Source: Isoperla grammatica | Taxonomy: Eukaryota; Arthropoda; Insecta; Plecoptera; Perlodidae | Direction of reading: 5' to 3' | NCBI GenBank assembly: GCA_945910005.1 | Contig: OX246743.1 | Span: 255,501 to 319,500 of the forward strand | Length of the DNA stretch: 64,000 bases | In this document: positions 36,501 to 51,564 of the stretch, piece after piece | How positions within the stretch are numbered: position 1 is the first letter of the stretch | How the letters are laid out: every line of letters starts with the position of its first letter | Program-made: the position numbers and the translations under genes | The notes under the pieces: model-generated | What the model was told of the DNA's origin: nothing | Databases searched by the model: none | What the model saw: only the letters and a program-made list of their open reading frames with translations

Positions 36501-39500
36501 AGCTTTGTTCTCACAGCGCTCTTGTCTACGGGGACTGTACGTACACCTGTAAGGCGTATTCAGGCGATGCATACCCGTTACAGAGCTTTGTTCTCACGCC
36601 GCCCACAGCGCTCTTGTCTACGGGGACTGTACATACACCTGTAAGGCGTATTCAGGCGATGCATACCCGTTACAGAGCTTTGTTCTCACAGCGCTCTTGT
36701 CTACGGGGACTGTACGTACACCTGTAAGGCGTATTCAGGCGATGCATACCCGTTACAGAGCTTTGTTCTCACAGCGCTCTTGTCTACGGGGACTGTACGT
36801 ACACCTGTAAGGCGTATTCAGGCGATGCATACCCGTTACAGAGCTTTGTTCTCACAGCGCTCTTGTCAACGGGGACTGTACGTACACCTGTAAGGCGTAT
36901 TCAGGCGATGCATACCCGTTACAGAGCTTTGTTCTCACAGCGCTCTTGTCTACGGGGACTGTACGTACACCTGTAAGGCGTATTCAGGCGATGCATACCC
37001 GTTACAGAGGTTTGTTCTCACAGCGCTCTTGTCTACGGGGACTGTACGTACACCTGTAAGGCGTATTCAGGCGATGCATACCCGTTACAGAGCTTTGTTC
37101 TCACAGCGCTCTTGTCTACGGGGACTGTACGTACACCTGTAAGGCGTATTCAGGCGATGCATACCCGTTACAGAGCTTTGTTCTCACAGCGCTCTTGTCT
37201 ACGGGGACTGTACGTACACCTGTAAGGCGTATTCAGGCGATGCATACCCGTTACAGAGCTTTGTTCTCACAGCGCTCTTGTCTACGGGGACTGTACGTAC
37301 ACCTGTAAGGCGTATTCAGGCGATACATACCCGTTACAGAGCTTTGTTCTCACAGCGCTCTTGTCTACGGGGACTGTACGTACACCTGTAAGGCGTATTC
37401 AGGCGATGCATACCCGTTACAGAGCTTTGTTCTCACAGCGCTCTTGTCTACGGGGACTGTACGTACACCTGTAAGGCGTATTCAGGCGATGCATACCCGT
37501 TACAGAGCTTTGTTCTCACAGCGCTCTTGTCTACGGGGACTGTACGTACACCTGTAAGGCGTATTCAGGCGATGCATACCCGTTACAGAGCTTTGTTCTC
37601 ACAGCGCTCTTGTCTACGGGGACTGTACGTACACCTGTAAGGCGTATTCAGGCGATGCATACCCGTTACAGAGCTTTGTTCTCACAGCGCTCTTGTCTAC
37701 GGGGACTGTACGTACACCTGTAAGGCGTATTCATTCGATACATACCCGTTACAGAGCTTTGTTCTCACACCGCCCACAGCGCTCTTGTCTACGGGGACTG
37801 TACGTACACCTGTAAGGCGTATTCAGGCGATGCATACCCGTTACAGAGCTTTGTTCTCACAGCGCTCTTGTCTACGGGGACTGTACGTACACCTGTAAGG
37901 CGTATTCAGGCGATGCATACCCGTTACAGAGCTTTGTTCTCACGCCGTCCACAGCGCTCTTGTCTACGGGGACTGTACGTACACCTGTAAGGCGTATTCA
38001 GGCGATGCATACCCGTTACAGAGCTTTGTTCTCACAGCGCTGCGCTCTTGTCTACGGGGACTGTACGTACACCTGTAAGGCGTATTCAGGCGATGCATAC
38101 CCGTTACAGAGCTTTGTTATCACAGCGCTCTTGTCTACGGGGACTGTACGTACACCTGTAAGGCGTATTCAGGCGATGCATACCCGTTACAGAGCTTTGT
38201 TATCACAGCGCTCTTGTCTACGGGGACTGTACGTACACCTGTAAGGCGTATTCAGGCGATGCATACCCGTTACAGAGCTTTGTTCTCACAGCGCTCTTGT
38301 CTACGGGGACTGTACGTACACCTGTAAGGCGTATTCAGGCGATGCATACCCGTTACAGAGCTTTGTTCTCACGCCGTCCACAGCGCTCTTGTCTACGGGG
38401 ACTGTACGTACACCTGTAAGGCGTATTCAGGCGATGCATACCCGTTACAGAGCTTTGTTCTCACAGCGCTCTTGTCTACGGGGACTGTACGTACACCTGT
38501 AAGGCGTATTCAGGCGATGCATACCCGTTACAGAGCTTTGTTCTCACGCCGCCCACAGCGCTCTTGTCTACGGGGACTGTACGTACACCTGTAAGGCGTA
38601 TTCAGGCGATGCATACCCGTTACAGAGCTTTGTTCTCACAGCGCTCTTGTCTACGGGGACTGTACGTACACCTGTAAGGCGTATTCAGGCGATGCATACC
38701 CGTTACAGAGCTTTGTTCTCACAGCGCTCTTGTCTACGGGGACTGTACGTACACCTGTAAGGCGTATTCAGGCGATGCATACCCGTTACAGAGCTTTGTT
38801 CTCACAGCGCTCTTGTCTACGGGGACTGTACGTACACCTGTAAGGCGTATTCAGGCGATGCATACCCGTTACAGAGCTTTGTTCTCACAGCGCTCTTGTC
38901 TACGGGGACTGTACGTACACCTGTAAGGCGTATTCAGGCGATGCATACCCGTTACAGAGCTTTGTTCTCACACCGCCCACAGCGCTCTTGTCTACGGGGA
39001 CTGTACGTACACCTGTAAGGCGTATTCAGGCGATGCATACCCGTTACAGAGCTTTGTTCTCACACCGCCCACAGCGCTCTTGTCTACGGGGACTGTACGT
39101 ACACCTGTAAGGCGTATTCAGGCGATGCATACCCGTTACAGAGCTTTGTTCTCACAGCGCTCTTGTCTACGGGGACTGTACGTACACCTGTAAGGCGTAT
39201 TCAGGCGATGCATACCCGTTACAGAGCTTTGTTCTCACGCCGTCCACAGCGCTCTTGTCTACGGGGACTGTACGTACACCTGTAAGGCGTATTCAGGCGA
39301 TGCATACCCGTTACAGAGCTTTGTTCTCACAGCGCTCTTGTCTACGGGGACTGTACGTACACCTGTAAGGCGTATTCAGGCGATGCATACCCGTTACAGA
39401 GCTTTGTTCTCACGCCGCCCACAGCGCTCTTGTCTACGGGGACTGTACGTACACCTGTAAGGCGTATTCAGGCGATGCATACCCGTTACAGAGCTTTGTT

Positions 39501-40194
39501 CTCACAGCGCTCTTGTCTACGAGGACTGTACGTACACCTGTAAGGCGTATTCAGGCGATGCATACCCGTTACAGAGCTTTGTTCTCACAGCGCTCTTGTC
39601 TACGGGGACTGTACGTACACCTGTAAGGCGTATTCAGGCGATGCATACCCGTTACAGAGCTTTGTTCTCACAGCGCTCTTGCCTACGGGGACTGTACGTA
39701 CACCTGTAAGGCGTATTCAGGCGATGCATACCCGTTACAGAGCTTTGTTCTCACAGCGCTCTTGTCTACGGGGACTGTACGTACACCTGTAAGGCGTATT
39801 CAGGCGATGCATACCCGTTACAGAGCTTTGTTCTCACAGCGCTCTTGTCTACGGGGACTGTACGTACACCTGTAAGGCGTATTCAGGCGATGCATACCCG
39901 TTACAGAGCTTTGTTCTCACAGCGCTCTTGTCTACGGGGACTGTACGTACACCTGTAAGGCGTATTCAGGCGATGCATACCCGTTACAGAGCTTTGTTCT
40001 CACAGCGCTCTTGTCTACGGGGACTGTACGTACACCTGTAAGGCGTATTCAGGCGATGCATACCCGTTACAGAGCTTTGTTCTCACAGCGCTCTTGTCTA
40101 CGGGGACTGTACGTACACCTGTAAGGCGTATTCAGGCGATGCATACCCGTTACAGAGCTTTGTTCTCACAGCGCTCTTGTCTACGGGGACTGTA

Positions 40195-40560
40195 CGTACA
40201 CCTGTAAGGCGTATTCAGGCGATGCCTACCCGTTACAGAGCTTTGTTCTCACAGCGCTCTTGTCTACGGGGACTGTACGTACACCTGTAAGGCGTATTCA
40301 GGCGATGCATACCCGTTACAGAGCTTAGTTCTCACGCCGCCCACAGCGCTCTTGTCTACGGGGACTGTACGTACACCTGTAAGGCGTATTCAGGCGATGC
40401 CTACCCGTTACAGAGCTTTGTTCTCACAGCGCTCTTGTCTACGGGGACTGTACGTACACCTGTAAGGCGTATTCAGGCGATGCATACCCGTTACAGAGCT
40501 TAGTTCTCACGCCGCCCACAGCGCTCTTGTCTACGGGGACTGTACGTACACCTGTAAGGC
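40195..40560 (+). repeat. Satellite 175-bp dimer duplication
   Basis: The unique variants GATGCCTACC and GAGCTTAGTTC occur as a pair at 40221/40321 and again 175 bp later (40396/40496). 175 is one short plus one long unit. Confidence 0.8.
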
Positions 40561-41409
40561 GTATTCAGGCGATGCATACCCGTTACAGAGCTTTGTTCTC
40601 ACGCCGCCCACAGCGCTCTTGTCTACGGGGACTGTACGTACACCTGTAAGGCGTATTCAGACGATGCATACCCGTTACAGAGCTTTGTTCTCACAGCGCT
40701 CTTGTCTACGGGGACTGTACGTACACCTGTAAGGCGTATTCAGGCGATGCATACCCGTTACAGAGCTTTGTTCTCACAGCGCTCTTGTCTACGGGGACTG
40801 TACGTACACCTGTAAGGCGTATTCAGGCGATGCATACCCGTTACAGAGCTTTGTTCTCACAGCGCTCTTGTCTACGGGGACTGTACGTACACCTGTAAGG
40901 CGTATTCAGGCGATGCATACCCGTTACAGAGCTTTGTTCTCACAGCGCTCTTGTCTACGGGGACTGTACGTACACCTGTAAGGCGTATTCAGGCGATGCA
41001 TACCCGTTACAGAGCTTTGTTCTCACAGCGCTCTTTTCTACGGGGACTGTACGTACACCTGTAAGGCGTATTCAGGCGATGCATACCCGTTACAGAGCTT
41101 TGTTCTCACAGCGCTCTTGTCTACGGGGACTGTACGTACACCTGTAAGGCGTATTCAGGCGATGCATACCCGTTACAGAGCTTTGTTCTCACGCCGTCCA
41201 CAGCGCTCTTGTCTACGGGGACTGTACGTACACCTGTAAGGCGTATTCAGGCGATGCATACCCGTTACAGAGCTTTGTTCTCACAGCGCTCTTGTCTACG
41301 GGGACTGTACGTACACCTGTAAGGCGTATTCAGGCGATGCATACCCGTTACAGAGCTTTGTTCTCACAGCGCTCTTGTCTACGGGGACTGTACGTACACC
41401 TGTAAGGCG

Positions 41410-42330
41410 TATTGAGGCGATGCATACCCGTTACAGAGCTTTGTTCTTACAGCGCTCTTGTCTACGGGGACTGTACGTACACCTGTAAGGCGTATTCAGG
41501 CGATGCATACCCGTTACAGAGCTTTGTTCCCACAGCGCTCTTGTCTACGGGGACTGTACGTACACCTGTAAGGCGTATTCAGGCGATGCATACCCGTTAC
41601 AGAGCTTTGTTCTCACAGCGCTCTTGTCTACGGGGACTGTACGTACACCTGTAAGGCGTATTCAGGCGATGCATACCCGTTACAGAGCTTTGTTCTCACA
41701 GCGCTCTTGTCTACGGGGACTGTACGTACACCTGTAAGGCGTATTCAGGCGATGCATACCCGTTACAGAGCTTTGTTCTCACCGCGCAGCGCTCTTGTCT
41801 ACGGGGACTGTACGTACACCTGTAAGGCGTATTCAGGCGATGCATACCCGTTACAGAGCTTTGTTCTCACAGCGCTCTTGTCTACGGGGACTGTACGTAC
41901 ACTTGTAAGGCGTATTCAGGCGATGCATACCCGTTACAGAGCTTTGTTCTCACAGCGCTCTTGTCTACGGGGACTGTACGTACACCTGTAAGGCGTATTC
42001 AGGCGATGCATACCCGTTACAGAGCTTTGTTCTCACAGCGCTCTTGTCTACGGGGACTGTACGTACACCTGTAAGGCGTATTGAGGCGATGCATACCCGT
42101 TACAGAGCTTTGTTCTTACAGCGCTCTTGTCTACGGGGACTGTACGTACACCTGTAAGGCGTATTCAGGCGATGCATACCCGTTACAGAGCTTTGTTCCC
42201 ACAGCGCTCTTGTCTACGGGGACTGTACGTACACCTGTAAGGCGTATTCAGGCGATGCATACCCGTTACAGAGCTTTGTTCTCACAGCGCTCTTGTCTAC
42301 GGGGACTGTACGTACACCTGTAAGGCGTAT
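41410..42330 (+). repeat. Satellite higher-order repeat, 669-bp period (eight units)
   Basis: GTATTGAGG, TTGTTCTTACAG and TTGTTCCCACAG follow one another at 41412-41535 and again 669 bp later at 42081-42204. One unit between them has the unusual insert CACCGCGCAGCG near 41778, which accounts for the five bases above eight short units. Confidence 0.8.
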
Positions 42331-45300
42331 TCAGGCGATGCATACCCGTTACAGAGCTTTGTTCTCACAGCGCTCTTGTCTACGGGGACTGTACGTACAC
42401 CTGTAAGGCGTATTCAGGCGATGCATACCCGTTACAGAGCTTTGTTCTCACAGCGCTCTTGTCTACGGGGACTGTACGTACACCTGTAAGGCGTATTCAG
42501 GCGATGCATACCCGTTACAGAGCTTTGTTCTCACAGCGCTCTTGTCTACGGGGACTGTACGTACACCTGTAAGGCGTATTCAGGCGATGCATACCCGTTA
42601 TAGAGCTTTGTTCTCACGCCGTCCACAGCGCTCTTGTCTACGGGGACTGTACGTACACCTGTAAGGCGTATTCAGGCGATGCATACCCGTTACAGAGCTT
42701 TGTTCTCACGCCGTCCACAGCGCTCTTGCCTACGGGGACTGTACGTACACCTGTAAGGCGTATTCAGGCGATGCATACCCGTTACAGAGCTTTGTTCTCA
42801 CAGCGCTCTTGTCTACGGGGACTGTACGTACACCTGTAAGGCGTATTCAGGCGATGCATACCAGTTAAAGAGCTTTGTTCTCACAGCGCTCTTGTCTACG
42901 GGGACTGTACGTACACCTGTAAGGCGTATTCAGGCGATGCATACCCGTTACAGAGCTTTGTTCTCACGCCGCCCACAGCGCTCTTGTCTACGGGGACTGT
43001 ACGTACACCTGTAAGGCGTATTCAGGCGATGCATACCCGTTACAGAGCTTTGTTCTCACGCCGTCCACAGCGCTCTTGTCTACGGGGACTGTACGTACAC
43101 CTGTAAGGCGTATTCAGGCGATGCATACCCGTTACAGAGCTTTGTTCTCACAGCGCTCTTGTCTACGGGGACTGTACGTACACCTGTAAGGCGTATTCAG
43201 GCGATGCATACCCGTTAAAGAGCTTTGTTCTCACAGCGCTCTTGTCTACGGGGACTGTACGTACACCTGTAAGGCGTATTCAGGCGATGCATACCCGTTA
43301 CAGAGCTTTGTTCTCACAGCGCTCTTGTCTACGGGGACTGTACGTACACCTGTAAGGCGTATTCAGGCGATGCATACCCGTTACAGAGCTTTGTTCTCAC
43401 GCCGCCCACAGCGCTCTTGTCTACGGGGACTGTACGTACACCTGTAAGGCGTATTCAGGCGATGCATACCCGTTACAGAGCTTTGTTCTCACGCCGCCCA
43501 CAGCGCTCTTGTCTACGGGGACTGTACGTACACCTGTAAGGCGTATTCAGGCGATGCATACCCGTTACAGAGCTTTGTTCTCACGCCGCCCACAGCGCTC
43601 TTGTCTACGGGGACTGTACGTACACCTGTAAGGCGTATTCAGGCGATGCATACCCGTTACAGAGCTTTGTTCTCACGCCGCCCACAGCGCTCTTGTCTAC
43701 GGGGACTGTACGTACACCTGTAAGGCGTATTCAGACGATGCATACCCGTTACAGAGCTTTGATCTCACGCCGTCCACAGCGCTCTTGTCTACGGGGACTG
43801 TACGTACACCTGTAAGGCGTATTCAGGCGATGCATACCCGTTACAGAGCTTTGTTCTCACAGCGCTCTTGTCTACGGGGACTGTACGTACACCTGTAAGG
43901 CGTATTCAGGCGATGCATACCCGTTACAGAGCTTTGTTCCCACAGCGCTCTTGTCTACGGGGACTGTACGTACACCTGTAAGGCGTATTCAGGCGATGCA
44001 TACCCGTTACAGAGCTTTGTTCTCACAGCGCTGCGCTCTTGTCTACGGGGACTGTACGTACACCTGTAAGGCGTATTCAGGCGATGCATACCCGTTACAG
44101 AGCTTTGTTCTCACAGCGCTCTTGTCTACGAGGACTGTACGTACACCTGTAAGGCGTATTCAGGCGATGCATACCCGTTACAGAGCTTTGTTCTCACAGC
44201 GCTGCGCTCTTGTCTACGGGGACTGTACGTACACCTGTAAGGCGTATTCAGGCGATGCATACCCGTTACAGAGCTTTGTTCTCACAGCGCTCTTGTCTAC
44301 GGGGACTGTACGTACACCTGTAAGGCGTATTCAGGCGATGCATACCCGTTACAGAGCTTTGTTCTCACAGCGCTCTTGTCTACGGGGACTGTACGTACAC
44401 CTGTAAGGCGTATTCAGGCGATGCATACCCGTTACAGAGCTTTGTTCTCACAGCGCTCTTGTCTACGGGGACTGTACGTACACCTGTAAGGCGTATTCAG
44501 GCGATGCATACCCGTTACAGAGCTTTGTTCTCACGCCGTCCACAGCGCTCTTGTCTACGGGGACTGTACGTACACCTGTAAGGCGTAATCAGGCGATGCA
44601 TACCCGTTACAGAGCTTTGTTCTCACAGCGCTGCGCTCTTGTCTACGGGGACTGTACGTACACCTGTAAGGCGTATTCAGGCGATGCATACCCGTTACAG
44701 AGCTTTGTTCTCACAGCGCTGCGCTCTTGTCTACGGGGACTGTACGTACACCTGTAAGGCGTATTCAGGCGATGCATACCCGTTACAGAGCTTTGTTCTC
44801 ACAGCGCTCTTGTCTACGGGGACTGTACGTACACCTGTAAGGCGTATTCAGGCGATGCATACCCGTTACAGAGCTTTGTTCTCACAGCGCTCTTGTCTAC
44901 GGGGACTGTACGTACACCTGTAAGGCGTATTCAGGCGATGCATACCCGTTACAGAGCTTTGTTCTCACAGCGCTCTTGTCTACGGGGACTGTACGTACAC
45001 CTGTAAGGCGTATTCAGGCGATGCATACCCGTTACAGAGCTTTGTTCTCACAGCGCTCTTGTCTACGGGGACTGTACGTACACCTGTAAGGCGTATTCAG
45101 GCGATGCATACCCGTTACAGAGCTTTGTTCTCACGCCGTCCACAGCGCTCTTGTCTACGGGGACTGTACGTACACCTGTAAGGCGTATTCAGGCGATGCA
45201 TACCCGTTACAGAGCTTTGTTCTCACGCCGCCCACAGCGCTCTTGTCTACGGGGACTGTACGTACACCTGTAAGGCGTATTCAGGCGATGCATACCCGTT

Positions 45301-47280
45301 ACAGAGCTTTGTTCTCACAGCGCTCTTGTCTACGGGGACTGTACGTACACCTGTAAGGCGTATTCAGGCGATGCATACCCGTTACAGAGCTTTGTTCTCA
45401 CAGCGCTCTTGTCTACGGGGACTGTACGTACACCTGTAAGGCGTATTCAGGCGATGCATACCCGTTACAGAGCTTTGTTCTCACGCCGTCCACAGCGCTC
45501 TTGTCTACGGGGACTGTACGTACACCTGTAAGGCGTATTCAGGCGATGCATACCCGTTACAGAGCTTTGTTCTCACGCCGCCCACAGCGCTCTTGTCTAC
45601 GGGGACTGTACGTACACCTGTAAGGCGTATTCAGGCGATGCATACCCGTTACAGAGCTTTGTTCTCACAGCGCTCTTGTCTACGGGGACTGTACGTACAC
45701 CTGTAAGGCGTATTCAGGCGATGCATACCCGTTACAGAGCTTTGTTCTCACAGCGCTCTTGTCTACGGGGACTGTACGTACACCTGTAAGGCGTATTCAG
45801 GCGATGCATACCCGTTACAGAGCTTTGTTCTCACAGCGCTCTTGTCTACGGGGACTGTACGTACACCTGTAAGGCGTATTCAGGCGATGCATACCCGTTA
45901 CAGAGCTTTGTTCTCACAGCGCTCTTGTCTACGGGGACTGTACGTACACCTGTAAGGCGTATTCAGGCGATGCATACCTGTTACAGAGCTTTGTTCTCAC
46001 AGCGCTCTTGTCTACGGGGACTGTACGTACACCTGTAAGGCGTATTCAGGCGATGCATACCCGTTACAGAGCTTTGTTCTCACAGCGCTCTTGTCTACGG
46101 GGACTGTACGTACACCTGTTAGGCGTATTCAGGCGATACATACCCGTTACAGAGCTTTGTTCTCACAGCGCTCTTGTCTACGGGGACTGTACGTACACCT
46201 GTAAGGCGTATTCAGGCGATGCATACCCGTTACAGAGCTTTGTTCTCACAGCGCTCTTGTCTACGGGGACTGTACGTACACCTGTAAGGCGTATTCAGGC
46301 GATGCATACCCGTTACAGAGCTTTGTTCTCACAGCGCTCTTGTCTACGGGGACTGTACGTACACCTGTAAGGCGTATTCAGGCGATACATACCCGTTACA
46401 GAGCTTTGTTCTCACAGCGCTCTTGTCTACGGGGACTGTACGTACACCTGTAAGACGTATTCAGGCGATGCATACCCGTTACAGAGCTTTGTTCTCACGC
46501 CGTCCACAGCGCTCTTGTCTACGGGGACTGTACGTACACCTGTAAGGCGTATTCAGGCGATGCATACCCGTTACAGAGCTTTGTTCTCACAGCGCTGCGC
46601 TCTTGTCTACGGGGACTGTACGTACACCTGTAAGGCGTATTCAGGCGATACATACCCGTTACAGAGCTTTGTTCTCACAGCGCTCTTGTCTACGGGGACT
46701 GTACGTACACCTGTAAGGCGTATTCAGGCGATACATACCCGTTACAGAGCTTTGTTCTCACAGCGCTCTTGTCTACGGGGACTGTACGTACACCTGTAAG
46801 GCGTATTCAGGCGATGCATACCCGTTACAGAGCTTTGTTCTCACAGCGCCCTTGTCTACGGGGACTGTACTTACACCTGTAAGGCGTATTCAGGCGATGC
46901 ATACCCGTTACAGAGCTTTGTTCTCACAGCGCTCTTGTCTACGGGGACTGTACGTACACCTGTAAGGCGTATTCAGGCGATGCATACCCGTTACAGAGCT
47001 TTGTTCTCACAGCGCTCTTGTCTACGGGGACTGTACGTACACCTGTAAGGCGTATTCAGGCGATGCATACCCGTTACAGAGCTTTGTTCTCACAGCGCTC
47101 TTGTCTACGGGGACTGTACGTACACCTGTAAGGCGTATTCAGGCGATGCATACCCGTTACAGAGCTTTGTTCTCACGCCGCCCACAGCGCTCTTGTCTAC
47201 GGGGACTGTACGTACACCTGTAAGGCGTATTCAGGCGATGCATACCCGTTACAGAGCTTTGTTCTCACGCCGCCCACAGC

Positions 47281-47510
47281 GCTCTTGTCTACGGGGACTG
47301 TACGTTCACTTGTAAGGCGTATTCAGGTGATGCATACCCGTTACAGAGCTTTGTTCTCTTGCCGTCCACAGCGCTCTTGTCTACGGGGACTGTACGTTCA
47401 CTTGTAAGGCGTATTCAGGTGATGCATACCCGTTACAGAGCTTTGTTCTCTTGCCGTCCACAGCGCTCTTGTCTACGGGGACTGTACGTACACTTGTAAG
47501 GCGTATTCAG
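47281..47510 (+). repeat. Satellite single-unit tandem duplication of a divergent long unit
   Basis: A unit with TACGTTCACTTGTAAGG, CAGGTGATG and TCTCTTGCCGTCC is present twice in direct succession, 92 bp apart (47303 and 47395). Confidence 0.8.
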
Positions 47511-48329
47511 GCGATGCATACCCGTTACAGAGCTTTGTTCTCACGCCGTCCACAGCGCTCTTGTCTACGGGGACTGTACGTACACCTGTAAGGCGTATTC
47601 AGGCGATGCATACCCGTTACAGAGCTTTGTTCTCACGCCGTCCACAGCGCTCTTGTCTACGGGGACTGTACGTACACCTGTAAGGCGTATTCAGGCGATG
47701 CACACCCGTTACAGAGCTTTGTTCTCACGCCGTCCACAGCGCTCTTGTCTACGGGGACTGTACGTACACCTGTAAGGCGTATTTAGGCGATGCATACCCG
47801 TTACAGAGCTTTGTTCTCACGCCGCCCACAGCGCTCTTGTCTACGGGGACTGTACGTACACCTGTAAGGCGTATTCAGGTGATGCATACCCGTTACAGAG
47901 CTTTGTTCTCACAGCGCTCTTGTCTACGAGGACTGTACGTACACCTGTAAGGCGTATTCAGGCGATGCATACCCGTTACAGAGCTTTGTTCTCACGCCGG
48001 CCACAGCGCTCTTGTCTACGGGGACTGTACGTACACCTGTAAGGCGTATTCAGGCGATGCATACCCGTTACAGAGCTTTGTTCTCACGCCGCCCACAGCG
48101 CTCTTGTCTACGGGGACTGTACGTACACCTGTAAGGCGTATTCAGGCGATGCATACCCGTTACAGAGCTTTGTTCTCACGCCGCCCACAGCGCTCTTGTC
48201 TACGGGGACTGTACGTACACCTGTAAGGCGTATTCAGGCGATGCATACCCGTTACAGAGCTTTGTTCTCACGCCGCCCACAGCGCTCTTGTCTACGGGGA
48301 CTGTACGTACACCTGTAAGGCGTATTCAG

Positions 48330-49000
48330 GCGATGCATAGCCGTTACAGAGCTTTGTTCTCACGCCGCTCACAGCGCTCTTGTCTACGGGGACTGTACGT
48401 ACACCTGTAAGGCGTATTCAGGTGATGCATACCCGTTACAGAGCTTTGTTCTCACAGCGCTCTTGTCTACGGGGACTGTACGTACACCTGTAAGGCGTAT
48501 TCAGGCGATGCATACCCGTTACAGAGCTTTGTTCTCACAGCGCTCTTGTCTACGGGGACTGTACTTACACCTGTAAGGCGTATTCAGGCGATGCATACCC
48601 GTTACAGAGCTTTGTTCTCACAGCGCTCTTGTCTACGGGGACTGTACGTACACCTGTAAGGCGTATTCAGGCGATGCATACCCGTTACAGAGCTTTGTTC
48701 TCACGCCGCCCACAGCGCTCTTGTCTACGGGGACTGTACGTACACCTGTAAGGCGTATTCAGGCGATGCATACCCGTTACAGAGCTTTGTTCTCACAGCG
48801 CTCTTGTCTACGGGGACTGTACGTACACCTGTAAGGCGTATTCAGGCGATGCATACCCGTTACAGAGCTTTGTTCTCACGCCGCCCACAGCGCTCTTGTC
48901 TACGGGGACTGTACGTACACCTGTAAGGCGTATTCAGGCGATGCATAGCCGTTACAGAGCTTTGTTCTCACGCCGCTCACAGCGCTCTTGTCTACGGGGA
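48330..49000 (+). repeat. Satellite 608-bp spaced pair of rare variants
   Basis: GATGCATAGCCG followed by a GCCGCTC insert occurs at 48331 and at 48939, an offset of 608 bp (seven units, three long). Confidence 0.7.
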
Positions 49001-51174
49001 CTGTACATACACCTGTAAGGCGTATTCAGGCGATGCATACCCGTTACAGAGCTTTGTTCTCACGCCGCCCACAGCGCTCTTGTCTACGGGGACTGTACGT
49101 ACACCTGTAAGGCGTATTCAGGCGATGCATACCCGTTACAGAGCTTTGTTCTCACGCCGTCCACAGCGCTCTTGTCTACGGGGACTGTACGTACACCTGT
49201 AAGGCGTATTCAGGCGATGCATACCCGTTACAGTGCTTTGTTCTCACAGCGCTCTTGCCTACGGGGACTGTACGTACACCTGTAAGGCGTATTCAGGCGA
49301 TGCATACCCGTTACAGAGCTTTGTTCTCACAGCGCTCTTGCCTACGGGGACTGTACGTACACCTGTAAGGCGTATTCAGGCGATGCATACCCGTTACAGA
49401 GCTTTGTTCTCACAGCGCTCTTGTCTACGGGGACTGTACGTACACCTGTAAGGCGTATTCAGGCGATGCATACCCGTTACAGAGCTTTGTTCTCACAGCG
49501 CTCTTGTCTACGGGGACTGTACGTACACCTGTAAGGCGTATTCAGGCGATGCATACCCGTTACAGAGCTTTGTTCTCACAGCGCTCTTGTCTACGGGGAC
49601 TGTACGTACACCTGTAAGGCGTATTCAGGCGATGCATACCCGTTACAGAGCTTTGTTCTCACGCCGTCCACAGCGCTCTTGCCTACGGGGACTGTACGTA
49701 CACCTGTAAGGCGTATTCAGGCGATGCATACCCGTTACAGAGCTTTGTTCTCACAGCGCTCTTGTCTACGGGGACTGTACGTACACCTGTAAGGCGTATT
49801 CAGACGATGCATACCCGTTACAGAGCTTTGTTCTCACAGCGCTCTTGTCTACGGGGACTGTACGTACACCTGTAAGGCGTATTCAGGCGATGCATACCCG
49901 TTACAGAGCTTTGTTCTCACGCCGTCCACAGCGCTCTTGCCTACGGGGACTGTACGTACACCTGTAAGGCGTATTCAGGCGATGCATACCCGTTACAGAG
50001 CTTTGTTCTCACAGCGCTCTTGTCTACGGGGACTGTACGTACACCTGTAAGGCGTATTCAGGCGATGCATACCCGTTACAGAGCTTTGTTCTCACAGCGC
50101 TCTTGTCTACGGGGACTGTACGTACACCTGTAAGGCGTATTCAGGCGATGCATACCCGTTACAGAGCTTTGTTCTCACAGCGCTCTTGTCTACGGGGACT
50201 GTACGTACACCTGTAAGGCGTATTCAGGCGATGCATACCCGTTACAGAGCTTTGTTCTCACAGCGCTCTTGTCTACGGGGACTGTACGTACACCTGTAAG
50301 GCGTATTCAGGCGATGCATACCCGTTACAGAGCTTTGTTCTCACGCCGCCCACAGCGCTCTTGTCTACGGGGACTGTACGTACACCTGTAAGGCGTATTC
50401 AGGCGATGCATACCCGTTACAGAGCTTTGTTCTCACAGCGCTCTTGTCTACGGGGACTGTACGTACACCTGTAAGGCGTATTCAGGCGATGCATACCCGT
50501 TACAGAGCTTTGTTCTCACAGCGCTCTTGTCTACGGGGACTGTACGTACACCTGTAAGGCGTATTCAGGCGATGCATACCCGTTACAGAGCTTTGTTCTC
50601 ACAGCGCTCTTGTCTACGGGGACTGTACGTACACCTGTAAGGCGTATTCAGGCGATGCATACCCGTTACAGAGCTTTGTTCTCACGCCGTCCACAGCGCT
50701 CTTGTCTACGGGGACTGTACGTACACCTGTAAGGCGTATTCAGGCGATGCATACCCGTTACAGAGCTTTGTTCTCACAGCGCTCTTGTCTACGGGGACTG
50801 TACGTACACCTGTAAGGCGTATTCAGGCGATGCATACCCGTTACAGAGCTTTGTTCTCACAGCGCTCTTGTCTACGGGGACTGTACGTACACCTGTAAGG
50901 CGTATTCAGGCGATGCATACCCGTTACAGAGCTTTGTTCTCACAGCGCTCTTGTCTACGGGGACTGTACGTACACCTGTAAGGCGTATTGAGGCGATGCA
51001 TACCCGTTACAGAGCTTTGTTCTCACAGCGCTCTTGTCTACGGGGACTGTACGTACACCTGTAAGGCGTATTCAGGCGATACATACCCGTTACAGAGCTT
51101 TGTTCTCACGCCGCCCACAGCGCTCTTGTCTACGGGGACTGTACGTACACCTGTAAGGCGTATTCAGGCGATGC

Positions 51175-51550
51175 ATACCCGTTTCAGAGCTTTGTTCTCA
51201 CGCCGTCCACAGCGCTCTTGTCTACGGGGACTGTACGTACACCTGTAAGGCGTATTCAGGCGATGCATACCCGTTTCAGAGCTTTGTTCTCACGCCGTCC
51301 ACAGCGCTCTTGTCTACGGGGACTGTACGTACACCTGTAAGGCGTATTCAGGCGATGCATACCCGTTTCAGAGCTTTGTTCTCACGCCGTCCACAGCGCT
51401 CTTGTCTACGGGGACTGTACGTACACCTGTAAGGCGTATTCAGGCGATGCATACCCGTTTCAGAGCTTTGTTCTCACGCCGTCCACAGCGCTCTTGTCTA
51501 CGGGGACTGTACGTACACCTGTAAGGCGTATTCAGGCGATGCATACCCGT
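51175..51550 (+). repeat. Satellite run of four identical variant long units
   Basis: The private variant CCCGTTTCAGAGC appears four times in successive 92-bp units (about 51180, 51272, 51364, 51456) with the same GCCGTCC insert, and I see it nowhere else. This indicates very recent one-unit amplification. Confidence 0.85.
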
Positions 51551-51564
51551 TACAGAGCTTTGTT

